A stretch of 16,974 bases of DNA from DATDEW01 sp046590205 (GCA_046590205.1 JBKJTT010000027.1:1-16974), one strand, 5' to 3'. Positions 1 to 7,333 are shown, counted from the stretch's first letter. Notes: a model not told the origin generated them from the letters alone. Numbers and translations are program-made.

Positions 1-1
1 C

Positions 2-550
2 TTAGCTCTTATTGGAGTTAAAGGTGTAATAGTAAATGCCGGAAGAATAAAGTCGTATAAGCTAGCATTCGGTGTAGTGATTGGTCTCTCTGCCATAGGA
101 AGCATCTTCGCGGGCAGAACACTTATTAGAGCCGAAGCACCTAATCTCGGGAGTGTCTTCTATATGGCGGATGGTCATCTCATGCCTTCGCATAAATTAG
201 TAGCAAAGTGGCTACGAGAGCATTCAGATAGTACGACTCTATTTGCTTGCGGTGAAGCAGGACTCATTGGGTATATGAATCAGAAGCTTCGCATGATAGA
301 CCTGAATGGGTTAATGGATAAACACATCGCACATGACCGAAAAGATCAAAAGCCATTCGATGTAGAGTATGTATTCAATCAAAGCCCAAAATACATACTT
401 CTTCATGGCTCCCATCAAGAAGGTAAAGAGCGGTTTGATCTTGCTAAAGCAACTGATTATTTTGGCATGATGTCTAACTCACCAAGACTTCATAACGAAT
501 ATCAGATAGTCTATAAATGCACTTCCTTCGATGTGTATGGAAGAAAATGA
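2..550 (+). CDS. C-terminal part of a membrane protein, glycosyltransferase-like (5' end outside window)
   Basis: The frame is open from base 2 to the TGA at 548-550, so the gene begins upstream of the window. A start at 77 (GTG) is possible on paper but would cut a hydrophobic segment in half. The visible 182 residues begin with a hydrophobic stretch, then a likely last membrane span (AFGVVIGLSAIGSIFA), then about 140 soluble residues. The soluble part contains ACGEAGLIGYMNQKLRMIDL followed by NGLMDKHIA. This pattern (a glycine-rich turn, 'GY.N..L..IDL.GL.D..IA') is one I associate with the C-terminal extracytoplasmic tail of GT39/ArnT-like polytopic glycosyltransferases. That assignment rests on recall, not on catalytic residues, which would be in the missing N-terminal part. 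The gene ends 8 nt from the convergent lysS stop, with no terminator between them. Confidence 0.6.
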   Translation, partial: LALIGVKGVIVNAGRIKSYKLAFGVVIGLSAIGSIFAGRTLIRAEAPNLGSVFYMADGHLMPSHKLVAKWLREHSDSTTLFACGEAGLIGYMNQKLRMIDLNGLMDKHIAHDRKDQKPFDVEYVFNQSPKYILLHGSHQEGKERFDLAKATDYFGMMSNSPRLHNEYQIVYKCTSFDVYGRK

Positions 551-558
551 GGAAATAG

Positions 559-2151
559 TTACCCTTTCTCCGGCCGCATTGCGGGGAAGAGGACAACATC
601 TCTTATTGAGTCTTCACCTGTCATTATCATCGTGAGGCGGTCAACGCCGAAGCCGAGACCTGCTGTCGGCGGCATACCTGTCTCAAGTGCGCGGAGGAAA
701 TCCTCATCGAGTACCATCGCTTCATCGTCGCCGCGAGTGCGTAAGTTTGCTTGTTCCTCGAAGCGAGCGCGCTGATCGAGAGGGTCGTTCAACTCGCTAA
801 AGCAGTTTGCAAGTTCTTGTCCATTGACCATGAGTTCGAAACGCTCGACAAGTCCTTCTTTGCTGCGATGTGATTTCGCAAGCGGTGACATCGAGAGCGG
901 GTAGTCAGTAATGAATGTTGGCTGAATAAGATTGCCTTCGACTTTCTCGCTAAAAATCTCGTCAATGATCTTTCCGGATCCGGCTTTCGGGTCAATGCCG
1001 ATGCCCATCTGCTTTGCAGCGGCGCGGAGTTCGTCTTCATTCATAGCGCTGACATCAACACCTGTATATTCTTTTATCGAATCATACATTGTGAGTCTGC
1101 GGTAGGGAGGAGTAAAATCGATCTCTGTACCGTCCTTCTGTGTGACTTTCATTCCGCCACCTGTAACGACCTTCGCAACTTCTGCGAACATCTCCTCGAC
1201 GAAATCCATCATCCAGTAGTAGTCTTTGTATGCAATATATATTTCCGCCATCGTGAACTCAGGCGAGTGGTTCTTATCCATGCCCTCATTGCGGAAATCC
1301 TTTGCTATCTCATAGACACCTTCAGCAAGTCCGCCGACGATAAGACGCTTTAAGTACAGCTCATCAGCGATGCGGAGATAAAGGTCAAAGTCAAGCGCAT
1401 TGTGATGCGTAACGAACGGACGTGCGTATGCGCCGCCATATATCGGCTGCAATATCGGCGTTTCAACTTCGAGGTATCCGCGCTCATCGAAGAAGCGGCG
1501 AAGCGTTGAGATTATCTTCGAGCGCTTGCGGAAGGTATCACGCAAGTGCGGATTTGCGACAAGATCAATATAGCGACGGCGGTAACGAAGTTCTTTATCG
1601 CTGAACGCATCGTGGACAATCTTCTCGCCGGTTGCTTCATCAATTTCTTCTTTGACAACAGGTAGCGGACTCAATGCTTTTGCAAGAATCTCAAAAGTCT
1701 CAACATGAAGAGATATTTCGCCGGTGCGTGTCTTGAAGATATAACCCGATACGCCGATAATGTCGCCGATATCAAGCAGCTTCAGGAGGTCGTACTTTTC
1801 GCCAAGCTCGTCTGACTTTAGGTAGATCTGTATCTTTGCATCTTCATCCATGATATGAATGAACGATGCCTTACCCATTTTGCGGACAGCCATTATGCGA
1901 CCTGCAAGCGTCGCTTTTGCATGAGCGTCCGGAACCGATTCATCGAAGAGAGCTTTTGCCTGCCCTGCAAAATGAGTGCGGTCAAAAGTGTAGGGATATG
2001 GGTTTATGCCGCGTTCACGCAGTTCTTTAAGCGAATTGCGGCGTTCGCGCTCCTGATCGGAGAGCCCTTCAAAATGCTGTGATGCGATATTCTCCTTGAA
2101 TATCTGCTCTACTTCGTGAATTTTGCGTGTAGGCGGTGTATTTTCTGTCAT
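559..2151 (-). CDS. lysS: Lysine--tRNA ligase, class II
   Basis: Charges tRNA-Lys with lysine in the cytoplasm using ATP. The 530-residue product has the full class II LysRS layout. An N-terminal OB-fold anticodon-binding domain spans roughly residues 80-160. Motif 1 follows at about 208-234 (FFDERGYLEVETPIL), motif 2 at about 286-305 (FRNEGMDKNHSPEFTMAEIY) and motif 3 at the C-terminus, 498-528 (GLGFGVDRLTM and FPAMRP). The product is slightly longer than the roughly 505-residue E. coli enzymes because of about 25 extra polar N-terminal residues. The ATG at 2151 is preceded by AAGGA with a 4-nt gap, one of the few Shine-Dalgarno-like sites in the window, which supports this start. Because the anticodon domain is present, this is a true LysRS and not an EpmA-type EF-P lysyltransferase. 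It lies 65 nt downstream of the TPR-like gene on the same strand and may be cotranscribed with it. Confidence 0.97.
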   Translation of the reverse strand: MTENTPPTRKIHEVEQIFKENIASQHFEGLSDQERERRNSLKELRERGINPYPYTFDRTHFAGQAKALFDESVPDAHAKATLAGRIMAVRKMGKASFIHIMDEDAKIQIYLKSDELGEKYDLLKLLDIGDIIGVSGYIFKTRTGEISLHVETFEILAKALSPLPVVKEEIDEATGEKIVHDAFSDKELRYRRRYIDLVANPHLRDTFRKRSKIISTLRRFFDERGYLEVETPILQPIYGGAYARPFVTHHNALDFDLYLRIADELYLKRLIVGGLAEGVYEIAKDFRNEGMDKNHSPEFTMAEIYIAYKDYYWMMDFVEEMFAEVAKVVTGGGMKVTQKDGTEIDFTPPYRRLTMYDSIKEYTGVDVSAMNEDELRAAAKQMGIGIDPKAGSGKIIDEIFSEKVEGNLIQPTFITDYPLSMSPLAKSHRSKEGLVERFELMVNGQELANCFSELNDPLDQRARFEEQANLRTRGDDEAMVLDEDFLRALETGMPPTAGLGFGVDRLTMIMTGEDSIRDVVLFPAMRPEKG

Positions 2152-2216
2152 ATTATCCTTTTCGTCTGCAAAAAAACGCAGGAAGCGGGATTTAGTTGCG
2201 TGGAAGTGAAAAAAGC

Positions 2217-3608
2217 TTATTTCCGTATCTTGGAAAGCAATATCCCATAGATTGCTTGAAAGCTCGATGACTGCTCGGCGAGCATTGCTTCGGCAGTCGC
2301 CGAAAGGCGTTTCCTGGTCGTTCTTTCTTCAATAATATCACGCATCACCTTGAAGAACTTGCCATGCAACGATACTTTTACGCTAATCTTTTTGCGATGA
2401 AGAAACTTGATATGTTTTGCTATGAGGTCTTCAGCAAAGCCGAAGTCACCCGATAACGCGAAGTAGAGCGTTTCGAGTTTGCGGAGTTCTACATCGAATG
2501 GAAGCAACAGACCTTTATCATTTGCACTGAACCCATTATCAATGTGAAGCTTTCCTTTTTCAAGGTCGGATGAGGAGAGAAATCTCTTCGCTAATGTGAT
2601 CTCTGCTACAGTACGAATTTGTCCTTCTTCTTGCTTGAGATATTGTCCAAAGAACTCATCAACAATAGAATCAGTATCTTTGAATTTACCACAAAGTGTT
2701 GCCAGGTGAGCGTAAGAAGAAAGATAAAAGAATTGAGTCTTCATTATCTCCTTCCACTTCGGAATAATATCGCAATAAAGTGAATATGCTTTCGCAAAAT
2801 CACCCTCTTGAAAAAAAGTGTCTGCTATCTTTGCTCGCAGTAGTGCGGGGTCATGCATTCCAAAATCATTTGGGTATTTCTCTGCAAGCTCCAAACATTG
2901 CGCTAAGTAGCCACGCTGTTTTTGTTCATTACTATCTATTACTTTATAGTAATGGGCACAAGCAAGCAAAAATTGCACTTTATGCAATGGAACAACAGTT
3001 TCATCTATGAGACTCTCAAGTTCTTGGAGTCGAGATTCAAGATAAAGAAGACTGCTTGCTTTTGTATTTAATGATATTGAATTTGTTATTAATTGTCGGA
3101 TATATCTCCCCTCGATCATTAGTCTTTCACCATTCGACACATTCGGCGTAAGCTCAAAATATGCATTCATAAACCGTTCTGCTTCAGCTTGGTCAGAGTC
3201 TTGATATGGTAGTTGATGAATTGTTTCAAACGCATCAAAATAGAACTTTGAAAGCCGGGTAATGTCATTCACTTTTTTTAATTCACGCTCGCAAAGTGAG
3301 AGGTCATGGTAAAGATGACGAGGTAAGTGTTTCAGAAGAAAGAAATCCCAAAGCCCCATCCCATTTGAGGTAAGTGCCCCATAGCATTTCTTGAGAACTA
3401 TCGAGTTTGTCTTGTCAATATGGGATGAGCTCATCGAAAGCTCTGCTCCGATGTGCTCTTTGCTCGGTGCTGATTTTCCGATATACCTTATATAGAGGTC
3501 AAAAAGGTCTTTTTCTTTACCTTTGAGCCCCAAATTGGTGAGCGAACGCAGTTCGTCCCCGATGAGCGTGGCGAGCAGCTCATGTAGATATTGAGTTTTT
3601 TGTGTCAT
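2217..3608 (-). CDS. Hypothetical helical (TPR-like) protein with a possible N-terminal HTH
   Basis: I do not recognise this 463-residue protein as a named family. It has no signal peptide or membrane span, so it is probably cytoplasmic. Residues about 30-80 look like a small helix-turn-helix (KDLFDLYIRYIGK, then SKEHIGAELSMSSSHIDK, then VLKKCYGAL). From about residue 100 to the end it is almost entirely amphipathic helix. At least one stretch around residues 255-290 fits a tetratricopeptide repeat (ADTFFQEGDFAKAYSLY). The combination could suit a scaffold or a regulator, but no catalytic motif is visible. The ATG at 3608 is the first in frame; there is no clear Shine-Dalgarno. It is the first gene leftward from the long divergent gap and is followed after 65 nt by lysS. 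Confidence 0.75.
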   Translation of the reverse strand: MTQKTQYLHELLATLIGDELRSLTNLGLKGKEKDLFDLYIRYIGKSAPSKEHIGAELSMSSSHIDKTNSIVLKKCYGALTSNGMGLWDFFLLKHLPRHLYHDLSLCERELKKVNDITRLSKFYFDAFETIHQLPYQDSDQAEAERFMNAYFELTPNVSNGERLMIEGRYIRQLITNSISLNTKASSLLYLESRLQELESLIDETVVPLHKVQFLLACAHYYKVIDSNEQKQRGYLAQCLELAEKYPNDFGMHDPALLRAKIADTFFQEGDFAKAYSLYCDIIPKWKEIMKTQFFYLSSYAHLATLCGKFKDTDSIVDEFFGQYLKQEEGQIRTVAEITLAKRFLSSSDLEKGKLHIDNGFSANDKGLLLPFDVELRKLETLYFALSGDFGFAEDLIAKHIKFLHRKKISVKVSLHGKFFKVMRDIIEERTTRKRLSATAEAMLAEQSSSFQAIYGILLSKIRK

Positions 3609-3651
3609 CCCAGCAGACTATAACACGAGTAAGAATGCTCCAATTCTTGGG

Positions 3652-3682
3652 TTTATTTTTCTTTTTTCGGGACGTATCTTTG
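3652..3682 (+). promoter_or_regulatory. Candidate Bacteroidota-type promoter for a transcript inside the 3.6-4.06 kb gap
   Basis: TTTA at 3652-3655, a 19-nt spacer, then TATCTTTG at 3675-3682. The known Bacteroidota promoter is TTTG, 19-21 nt, TAnnTTTG, so the -7 box is exact and the -33 box has one mismatch. It would start transcription rightward near 3690, into a stretch that ends in a strong terminator and holds no convincing gene. The -7 box overlaps the left arm of the inverted repeat 3671-3711, so a protein bound there could block it. Inferred from motif match only. Confidence 0.4.
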
Positions 3683-3711
3683 CATAGTACACAGACATGT
3701 AGGGATACGTC
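3671..3711. repeat. Inverted repeat 1 (GACGTATC / GATACGTC, 25-nt spacer)
   Basis: GACGTATC at 3671-3678 is the exact reverse complement of GATACGTC at 3704-3711. The core hexamer CGTATC recurs in inverted repeat 2 about 60 bp further on, giving four copies in about 100 bp in alternating orientation. It could be an operator for a dimeric protein or a stem in an RNA. Confidence 0.55.
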
Positions 3712-3731
3712 TATCACTTTTGAGAGGTGCC

Positions 3732-3774
3732 TCGTATCTTATATTCTACCATAATTACTTTCATGAAGATACGA
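3732..3774. repeat. Inverted repeat 2 (TCGTATCTT / AAGATACGA)
   Basis: TCGTATCTT at 3732-3740 and AAGATACGA at 3766-3774 are exact reverse complements with a 25-nt spacer. The left arm shares the direct octamer CGTATCTT with 3673-3680 in inverted repeat 1. Arm and spacer sizes are close to those of repeat 1, which suggests duplication of a site or hairpin. Confidence 0.55.
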
Positions 3775-3817
3775 ATTATTAAGGAAGGCAAACGCTCGAA
3801 GTCCTTTATGTCTTAAG

Positions 3818-3840
3818 ATGAGAACTCTATGTTCTCTATC
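3818..3840. repeat. Short hairpin (GAGAAC-TCTAT-GTTCTC)
   Basis: A 6-bp perfect stem (3820-3825 with 3831-3836) and a 5-nt loop. It can be extended outward by GAT/ATC across a one-base bulge. It lies between inverted repeat 2 and the terminator and would add a further stem to a transcript of this gap. Confidence 0.4.
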
Positions 3841-3893
3841 AATGAAGAGGTCGTTTCGGGTTATGAATTGAAGTAATCACATTGCATTTATAC

Positions 3894-3932
3894 AAAATCC
3901 CCCATAACTCGTGTTGAATTATGGGGGATTTT
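3894..3932 (+). terminator. Strong rho-independent terminator hairpin in a divergent gap
   Basis: The left arm 3894-3907 (AAAATCCCCCATAA) and right arm 3919-3932 (TTATGGGGGATTTT) pair perfectly over 14 bp with an 11-nt loop. A-rich and T-rich ends on both sides would let it work in either direction. A rightward transcript from 3652-3682 is the more useful reading, because a leftward one from beyond 3932 would be only a few tens of nucleotides long. It would also insulate the 4060 gene from read-through. Confidence 0.75.
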
Positions 3933-3969
3933 GTTATATTTTGGTGGTACCAAATTATTATTTTGTGCT

Positions 3970-3977
3970 TATTTTTG
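3970..3977 (+). promoter_or_regulatory. Candidate -7 box for the fibre-like gene
   Basis: TATTTTTG matches TAnnTTTG exactly and lies 83 nt before the ATG at 4060. No good TTTG is found at the expected 19-21 nt upstream; the nearest, 3940-3943, is 26 nt away. Confidence is therefore moderate. A start near 3984 would give a leader of about 75 nt. Confidence 0.35.
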
Positions 3978-3984
3978 TGTCTTA

Positions 3985-4031
3985 GAAGACTGTGCCTTAT
4001 CATAACTTATCAATAAAACAGAGCAGTCTTC
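3985..4031 (+). promoter_or_regulatory. Leader inverted repeat upstream of the fibre-like gene
   Basis: GAAGACTG at 3985-3992 and CAGTCTTC at 4024-4031 are exact reverse complements with a 31-nt AT-rich spacer. If transcription starts from the -7 box just upstream, nearly the whole leader would fold into this stem, leaving about 28 nt before the ATG. It could be an mRNA-stabilising leader or an operator; no known riboswitch was recognised. Confidence 0.35.
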
Positions 4032-4059
4032 GGAAGTTAACTACGCTTTATCTACGACT

Positions 4060-6375
4060 ATGAGAACTACCACATTGATTCTTTCGGTGATAGTATATAT
4101 GCTATCTGCAAATCTATTTGCCCAAACGAACGGTAGCGTATCAGCTCGTTCACTCATTCTCACTGATGGAGAAGGGAGAAGGGTGACGCTCATTCCTCAG
4201 AAAGATGCTCCAATCGGAGATTATGTATTTGAAGTACCGCTTGTACCAATTTCTGCTTCGACAGGAGAAGGATTAGCGCGTAATACAAATATTTTTAATT
4301 CGCAGCATCAACAAGCAGCCACGGATTCTGAACCGTATGTCACGTTTGGAACAGGTTCTACTAAACTCACTAATAATAGGGTTCTCGCTGCCGGAACAGG
4401 TATCAGCTTAACAACATCAACTGCCGATAACGGTAACGCTACTATTGCGAATACCGGAGTTGTATCACTTGCGGGGACAGCAAACCAAGTGAGTGTTAGT
4501 GCTTCTACAGGTAGCGTGACGCTTAGTTTGCCGCAGAATATACATTCTGGTGCTTCACCGACATTTACGAATGTCTCATTAACATCTGTTCCGTCGTCGA
4601 GTACTTTCACAAATATCATTGTTTCAAGCGGTGGTGCCTTGCAAACAAGAACAATTGCATCACTCGGTAAGTCTGATGGGAGCGAACCAGTCCTTACCTT
4701 TTCGAGTGATGCAGGCACACTCACAAACAATCGAGTTGTTGGTGCAGGAACAGGCATTGATATAAGTGTAGGTGGTTCTGATAATGGTGTATTTACGATC
4801 TCCAATTCGGGATTACTCTCTGCATCAGCCGGAAGCGGAATCGATGTGAGTACTTCAGCCGGAAATGCTACGATCGCAAACACAGGTGTTCTTTCACTTA
4901 CAGCCGGTACAGGTATAGCACTTACAAATTCTACTGGAAACATTACTGTTTCAAATACAGGCGTTACAAGCGTAGGACTTTCTATGCCCGGCGTATTCAC
5001 TGTCGCAAACTCACCTGTAACTACAACAGGTACGCTCAATGTATCACTTGCTGATCAGACACCAAATACATTTTTAGCAGGACCGGTATCAGGGGGCAAT
5101 GCTGCTCCGAGCTTCCGCGCTCTTGACTTCGCTGATTTTGATGCGCTTGTCTGGACATTGCAAGGAAATAATGTTGCTTCAGGTGCATATATTGGAACAA
5201 CCAATAGTGAGTCATTTGATATGCGGGTGAACAACACTACTCGACTCATTTTGACCGACAGAGTTACAGTTCAGCGTGATAATGATGGCGACCTTCGTGG
5301 ATACTATGCGACTGACATGCAACCGGTTCGCTCATCATCAAATCAAGTTGCAGGTGGTAATTACTCAACTATTTCGGGAGGTCGTTCTAACCGTGCGTCC
5401 GGTATTGGTTCAACGATAGGCGGTGGCGGGTATGATGGAGACGTAGTTAGCGGTAACGTAGCATCAGGCAGAGCAACAACAGTCTCCGGAGGACATGGCA
5501 ATGAGGCAAGCGTTGATCTTGCTTCTGTCGGAGGCGGTGATTATAATACTGCAGGCGGTTATGTCACAACTGTAGCAGGTGGACAGTTCAATATTGCGGG
5601 TGACTATGGTGCAACAGTTGCAGGTGGTATTTCCAATGTTGCAAGTGTTGAACTTGCATTTGTTGGCGGAGGCGCGGAGAATAACGCTTCGGGTGTTCGC
5701 TCGGTTATTGGTGGCGGTCAAGGAAATAATGCAAGTGGTGAATATGCTACTATTGTTGGTGGTCAAGGTAACACAGCATCAGGCACTGGCGCGGTTGCAA
5801 TGGGGACCGGTACTGAATCTTCTGGTAGCCGTTCAATGGCATTAGGTGGCGGCGTCGGCGCAAGCGGGGATTACTCTGTGGCAATGGGTGGATTTGGAAA
5901 TGCGACAGCAAATTATTCTATGAGTACCGGTTTGAATGCCCTCGCAAATAAATATGGACAGCAAACACATGCAAGCGGATCATTCGCAACTATCGGAGAC
6001 GCACAGCGTTCGGAGATGGTCGCACGCAACACGACTGCTGATTCAACATGGGTTGAGCTGTTTCTCGACGGAAGTTCTTTAGTCATGACCGTTGCATCCA
6101 ATACTGCTTGGACGTATAGCATTCATATTATAGGCATCAGTTCAACAGGCGATGTTGGTAGTTATGAGATTAAGGGTGCTATCAAGAACATAGCTGGCAC
6201 TACCTCTCTTGTCGGCTCAGCGACAGTCACAACTATAGCTGAAGACCTTGCCCCGTGGGATGTACGGATAACCGCAGACGATACAAGTGATAAGTTAATG
6301 CTCGAAGCACTTGGTGATGATGGAACAGATATTCGATGGGTAGCTTCGGTGCGTACTACTGAAGTTACTTACTAA
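4060..6375 (+). CDS. Secreted fibre-like surface protein with YadA-head-like repeats and a phage-type C-terminal domain
   Basis: A 771-residue protein probably exported through a signal peptide (residues 1-21, ending LSANLFAQ). Residues about 26-62 form a small N-terminal domain. Residues 90-330 are low-complexity beta repeats of the kind seen in phage tail fibres (LTNNRVLAAGTGI recurs as LTNNRVVGAGTGI, plus SPVTTTGTLNVSL). A linker, WTLQGNN with IGTTNSESFDMRVNN at about 365-392, is common in FCB surface proteins. Residues 428-625 are 14-15-residue glycine-rich repeats (GGGQGNNASGEYATI type) like YadA/Hep_Hag heads, which usually trimerise. The end (631-771) begins KYGQQTHASGSFATIGDAQ and resembles a domain I know from phage and environmental structural proteins. 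No YadA beta-barrel anchor, LPXTG or type IX sorting domain is visible. It may act in adhesion. The ATG at 4060 directly precedes the signal peptide. It ends at a shared terminator. Confidence 0.85.
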   Translation: MRTTTLILSVIVYMLSANLFAQTNGSVSARSLILTDGEGRRVTLIPQKDAPIGDYVFEVPLVPISASTGEGLARNTNIFNSQHQQAATDSEPYVTFGTGSTKLTNNRVLAAGTGISLTTSTADNGNATIANTGVVSLAGTANQVSVSASTGSVTLSLPQNIHSGASPTFTNVSLTSVPSSSTFTNIIVSSGGALQTRTIASLGKSDGSEPVLTFSSDAGTLTNNRVVGAGTGIDISVGGSDNGVFTISNSGLLSASAGSGIDVSTSAGNATIANTGVLSLTAGTGIALTNSTGNITVSNTGVTSVGLSMPGVFTVANSPVTTTGTLNVSLADQTPNTFLAGPVSGGNAAPSFRALDFADFDALVWTLQGNNVASGAYIGTTNSESFDMRVNNTTRLILTDRVTVQRDNDGDLRGYYATDMQPVRSSSNQVAGGNYSTISGGRSNRASGIGSTIGGGGYDGDVVSGNVASGRATTVSGGHGNEASVDLASVGGGDYNTAGGYVTTVAGGQFNIAGDYGATVAGGISNVASVELAFVGGGAENNASGVRSVIGGGQGNNASGEYATIVGGQGNTASGTGAVAMGTGTESSGSRSMALGGGVGASGDYSVAMGGFGNATANYSMSTGLNALANKYGQQTHASGSFATIGDAQRSEMVARNTTADSTWVELFLDGSSLVMTVASNTAWTYSIHIIGISSTGDVGSYEIKGAIKNIAGTTSLVGSATVTTIAEDLAPWDVRITADDTSDKLMLEALGDDGTDIRWVASVRTTEVTY
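5341..5934 (+). repeat. Coding tandem repeats, 14-15 residues per unit (YadA-head-like)
   Basis: About a dozen degenerate units within the fibre-like gene. From residue 506 units of 15 residues read AGGQFNIAGDYGATV, AGGISNVASVELAFV, GGGAENNASGVRSVI, GGGQGNNASGEYATI and so on, shortening to 14 from about residue 596 (GGGVGASGDYSVAM, GGFGNATANYSMST). The switch from 15 to 14 is visible in the sequence. Each unit would form one turn of a beta solenoid in a trimeric head. The repeats have diverged at DNA level, so recent slippage is unlikely. Confidence 0.8.
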
Positions 6376-6400
6376 ACATAATTACGCAGACGTGAGAGAG

Positions 6401-6432
6401 AAAACCCTTCCGCGCAAGCGGTGGGGTTTTTT
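6401..6432. terminator. Shared bidirectional terminator between convergent genes
   Basis: AAAACCC (6401-6407) pairs with GGGTTTT (6424-6430) and CCGC (6410-6413) with GCGG (6418-6421). The loop is GCAA, a GNRA tetraloop. One T-G wobble and one T-T mismatch interrupt the stem. A run of six T (6427-6432) follows on the plus strand and AAAA lies on the other side, so it can serve both the fibre-like gene and the vWA gene. It overlaps the vWA stop codon (6431-6433) by two bases. Confidence 0.85.
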
Positions 6433-7333
6433 ATTTTGGGCGCGACGCTCCTCGGAATGGGAAGGTGTATGTTAGTTTGTAGCTTGATGAACTGTTTTGG
6501 CGAATGCCTTCGAGGACATTTCGAAGGTCATTCAGATTATAACTATTGAAGTGTTTACCGCCTGTCTTTCGTGCAAGCCAATCGAGCTTATTATTTGACT
6601 CATTGCTATAGCTGATGGTAAAAAGAGTCACCTTGAGTGCTTCCGTAAGTTCTTGCAATGTTGAGAGCGTTGTTTTGCTTGCATTATCAGCACCATCGGT
6701 CACTAATATCACAATGTCCCGCCTTTCGTCCTTGCTCTTTTGTCGTCTATAGCGAATCTGCTCGAGTGCGGCGAGCAGGGCATCATTGAGCGGTGTATAT
6801 TTCGAGCGCACTGTATCATAAAAATGCCAAAAGTCTTTGAGCACTTCTCGGTCTGATGAAAAACCTGATAGTGCTATATACATTGTTCCTCTTCGTGAGA
6901 GTTCAAAGCTTGGTTTACGTTCAATATCATCGAAGGTAAGCACGTTTGCAATAAATCCATCGGAGAGTGAGTCAATGAATCTATCAGCATAACTTGTGAG
7001 TGAATCGTATGTAGAGAACATCGAGCCGGAATTATCGAAGATAAAAGAGATGGCAAGGTCGGATGTTGTTTCTGCTGTTACTTCTTGGCATGATACAAAC
7101 TCGGCTGTGTCAGAAGAACTTATGACGACGAAATTATTCTCATTCAAACCTTTGATATTCAACCCATTTTTACCGGCAACTCTTATGCTTGCAGAGTCTA
7201 ATGTAGAGGTGATGATGTGTAGCTTGGCGGTGGTATCTTGTCCGTTCGGATGGACATATATAGTAGGTCCGGACTGGCAAAAACCGACGGAAACCGTGAA
7301 CATGAGCAGTATGGTAACCCGCAACATCATCAT
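6431..7333 (-). CDS. Exported von Willebrand factor A domain protein
   Basis: A single vWA domain with an intact metal-binding MIDAS: DNSGS at about residues 100-104, Thr in YTPLND at about 180, and Asp in VTDGADN at about 213 (numbered from the start used here). Such domains bind protein ligands through a divalent cation. The 300-residue product starts with a signal peptide (RVTILLMFTVSVGFC, then Q), so it should act in the periplasm or outside. Residues about 45-90 form a beta-rich N-terminal segment as in other bacterial vWA proteins. The frame extends to 7480, but that would overlap dnaN and place about 50 residues before the signal peptide. I chose the ATG at 7333; the ATG at 7372 is also possible. 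Neither has a Shine-Dalgarno. It is divergent from dnaN, and I see no partner that identifies its target. Confidence 0.85.
   Translation of the reverse strand: MMMLRVTILLMFTVSVGFCQSGPTIYVHPNGQDTTAKLHIITSTLDSASIRVAGKNGLNIKGLNENNFVVISSSDTAEFVSCQEVTAETTSDLAISFIFDNSGSMFSTYDSLTSYADRFIDSLSDGFIANVLTFDDIERKPSFELSRRGTMYIALSGFSSDREVLKDFWHFYDTVRSKYTPLNDALLAALEQIRYRRQKSKDERRDIVILVTDGADNASKTTLSTLQELTEALKVTLFTISYSNESNNKLDWLARKTGGKHFNSYNLNDLRNVLEGIRQNSSSSYKLTYTFPFRGASRPK

Larger units (their letters stand above)
3690..3935 (+). ncRNA. Possible small structured RNA (about 245 nt), identity unknown
   Basis: This is a prediction from layout, not a recognised family. The flanking genes diverge (3608 minus and 4060 plus), so neither needs a terminator here, yet a perfect 14-bp terminator hairpin lies at 3894-3932. 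A promoter-like element at 3652-3682 points toward it. Between them lie inverted repeats at 3732-3774 and 3818-3840. The only ORFs are about 17 codons (ATG at 3763 and at 3818), without ribosome-binding sites. I compared it by eye with tmRNA, SRP RNA, 6S and RNase P RNA and saw no signature of any. Alternatives are a decayed gene, or a terminator left from a rearrangement. The start is placed about 8 nt after the -7 box and is approximate. Confidence 0.3.

Noticed and set aside
3763..3871. Two 17-codon ORFs in the 3.6-4.06 kb gap (ATG at 3763 and 3818)
   Set aside because: Too short to support from sequence alone, with no ribosome-binding sites. They could matter as leader peptides but I have no evidence.
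4308..5039. 243-codon open frame on the minus strand inside the fibre-like gene
   Set aside because: It is antisense to low-complexity Thr/Ser/Gly repeats, its product is a monotonous Val/Pro/Thr-rich sequence with no fold, and the plus frame has a signal peptide and recognisable domains.
5464..5845. Open frames on both strands under the YadA-like repeats
   Set aside because: Shadows of a repetitive glycine-rich coding sequence. Their products are Cys/Asn/Thr-rich or Leu/Val-rich repeats without a start signal.
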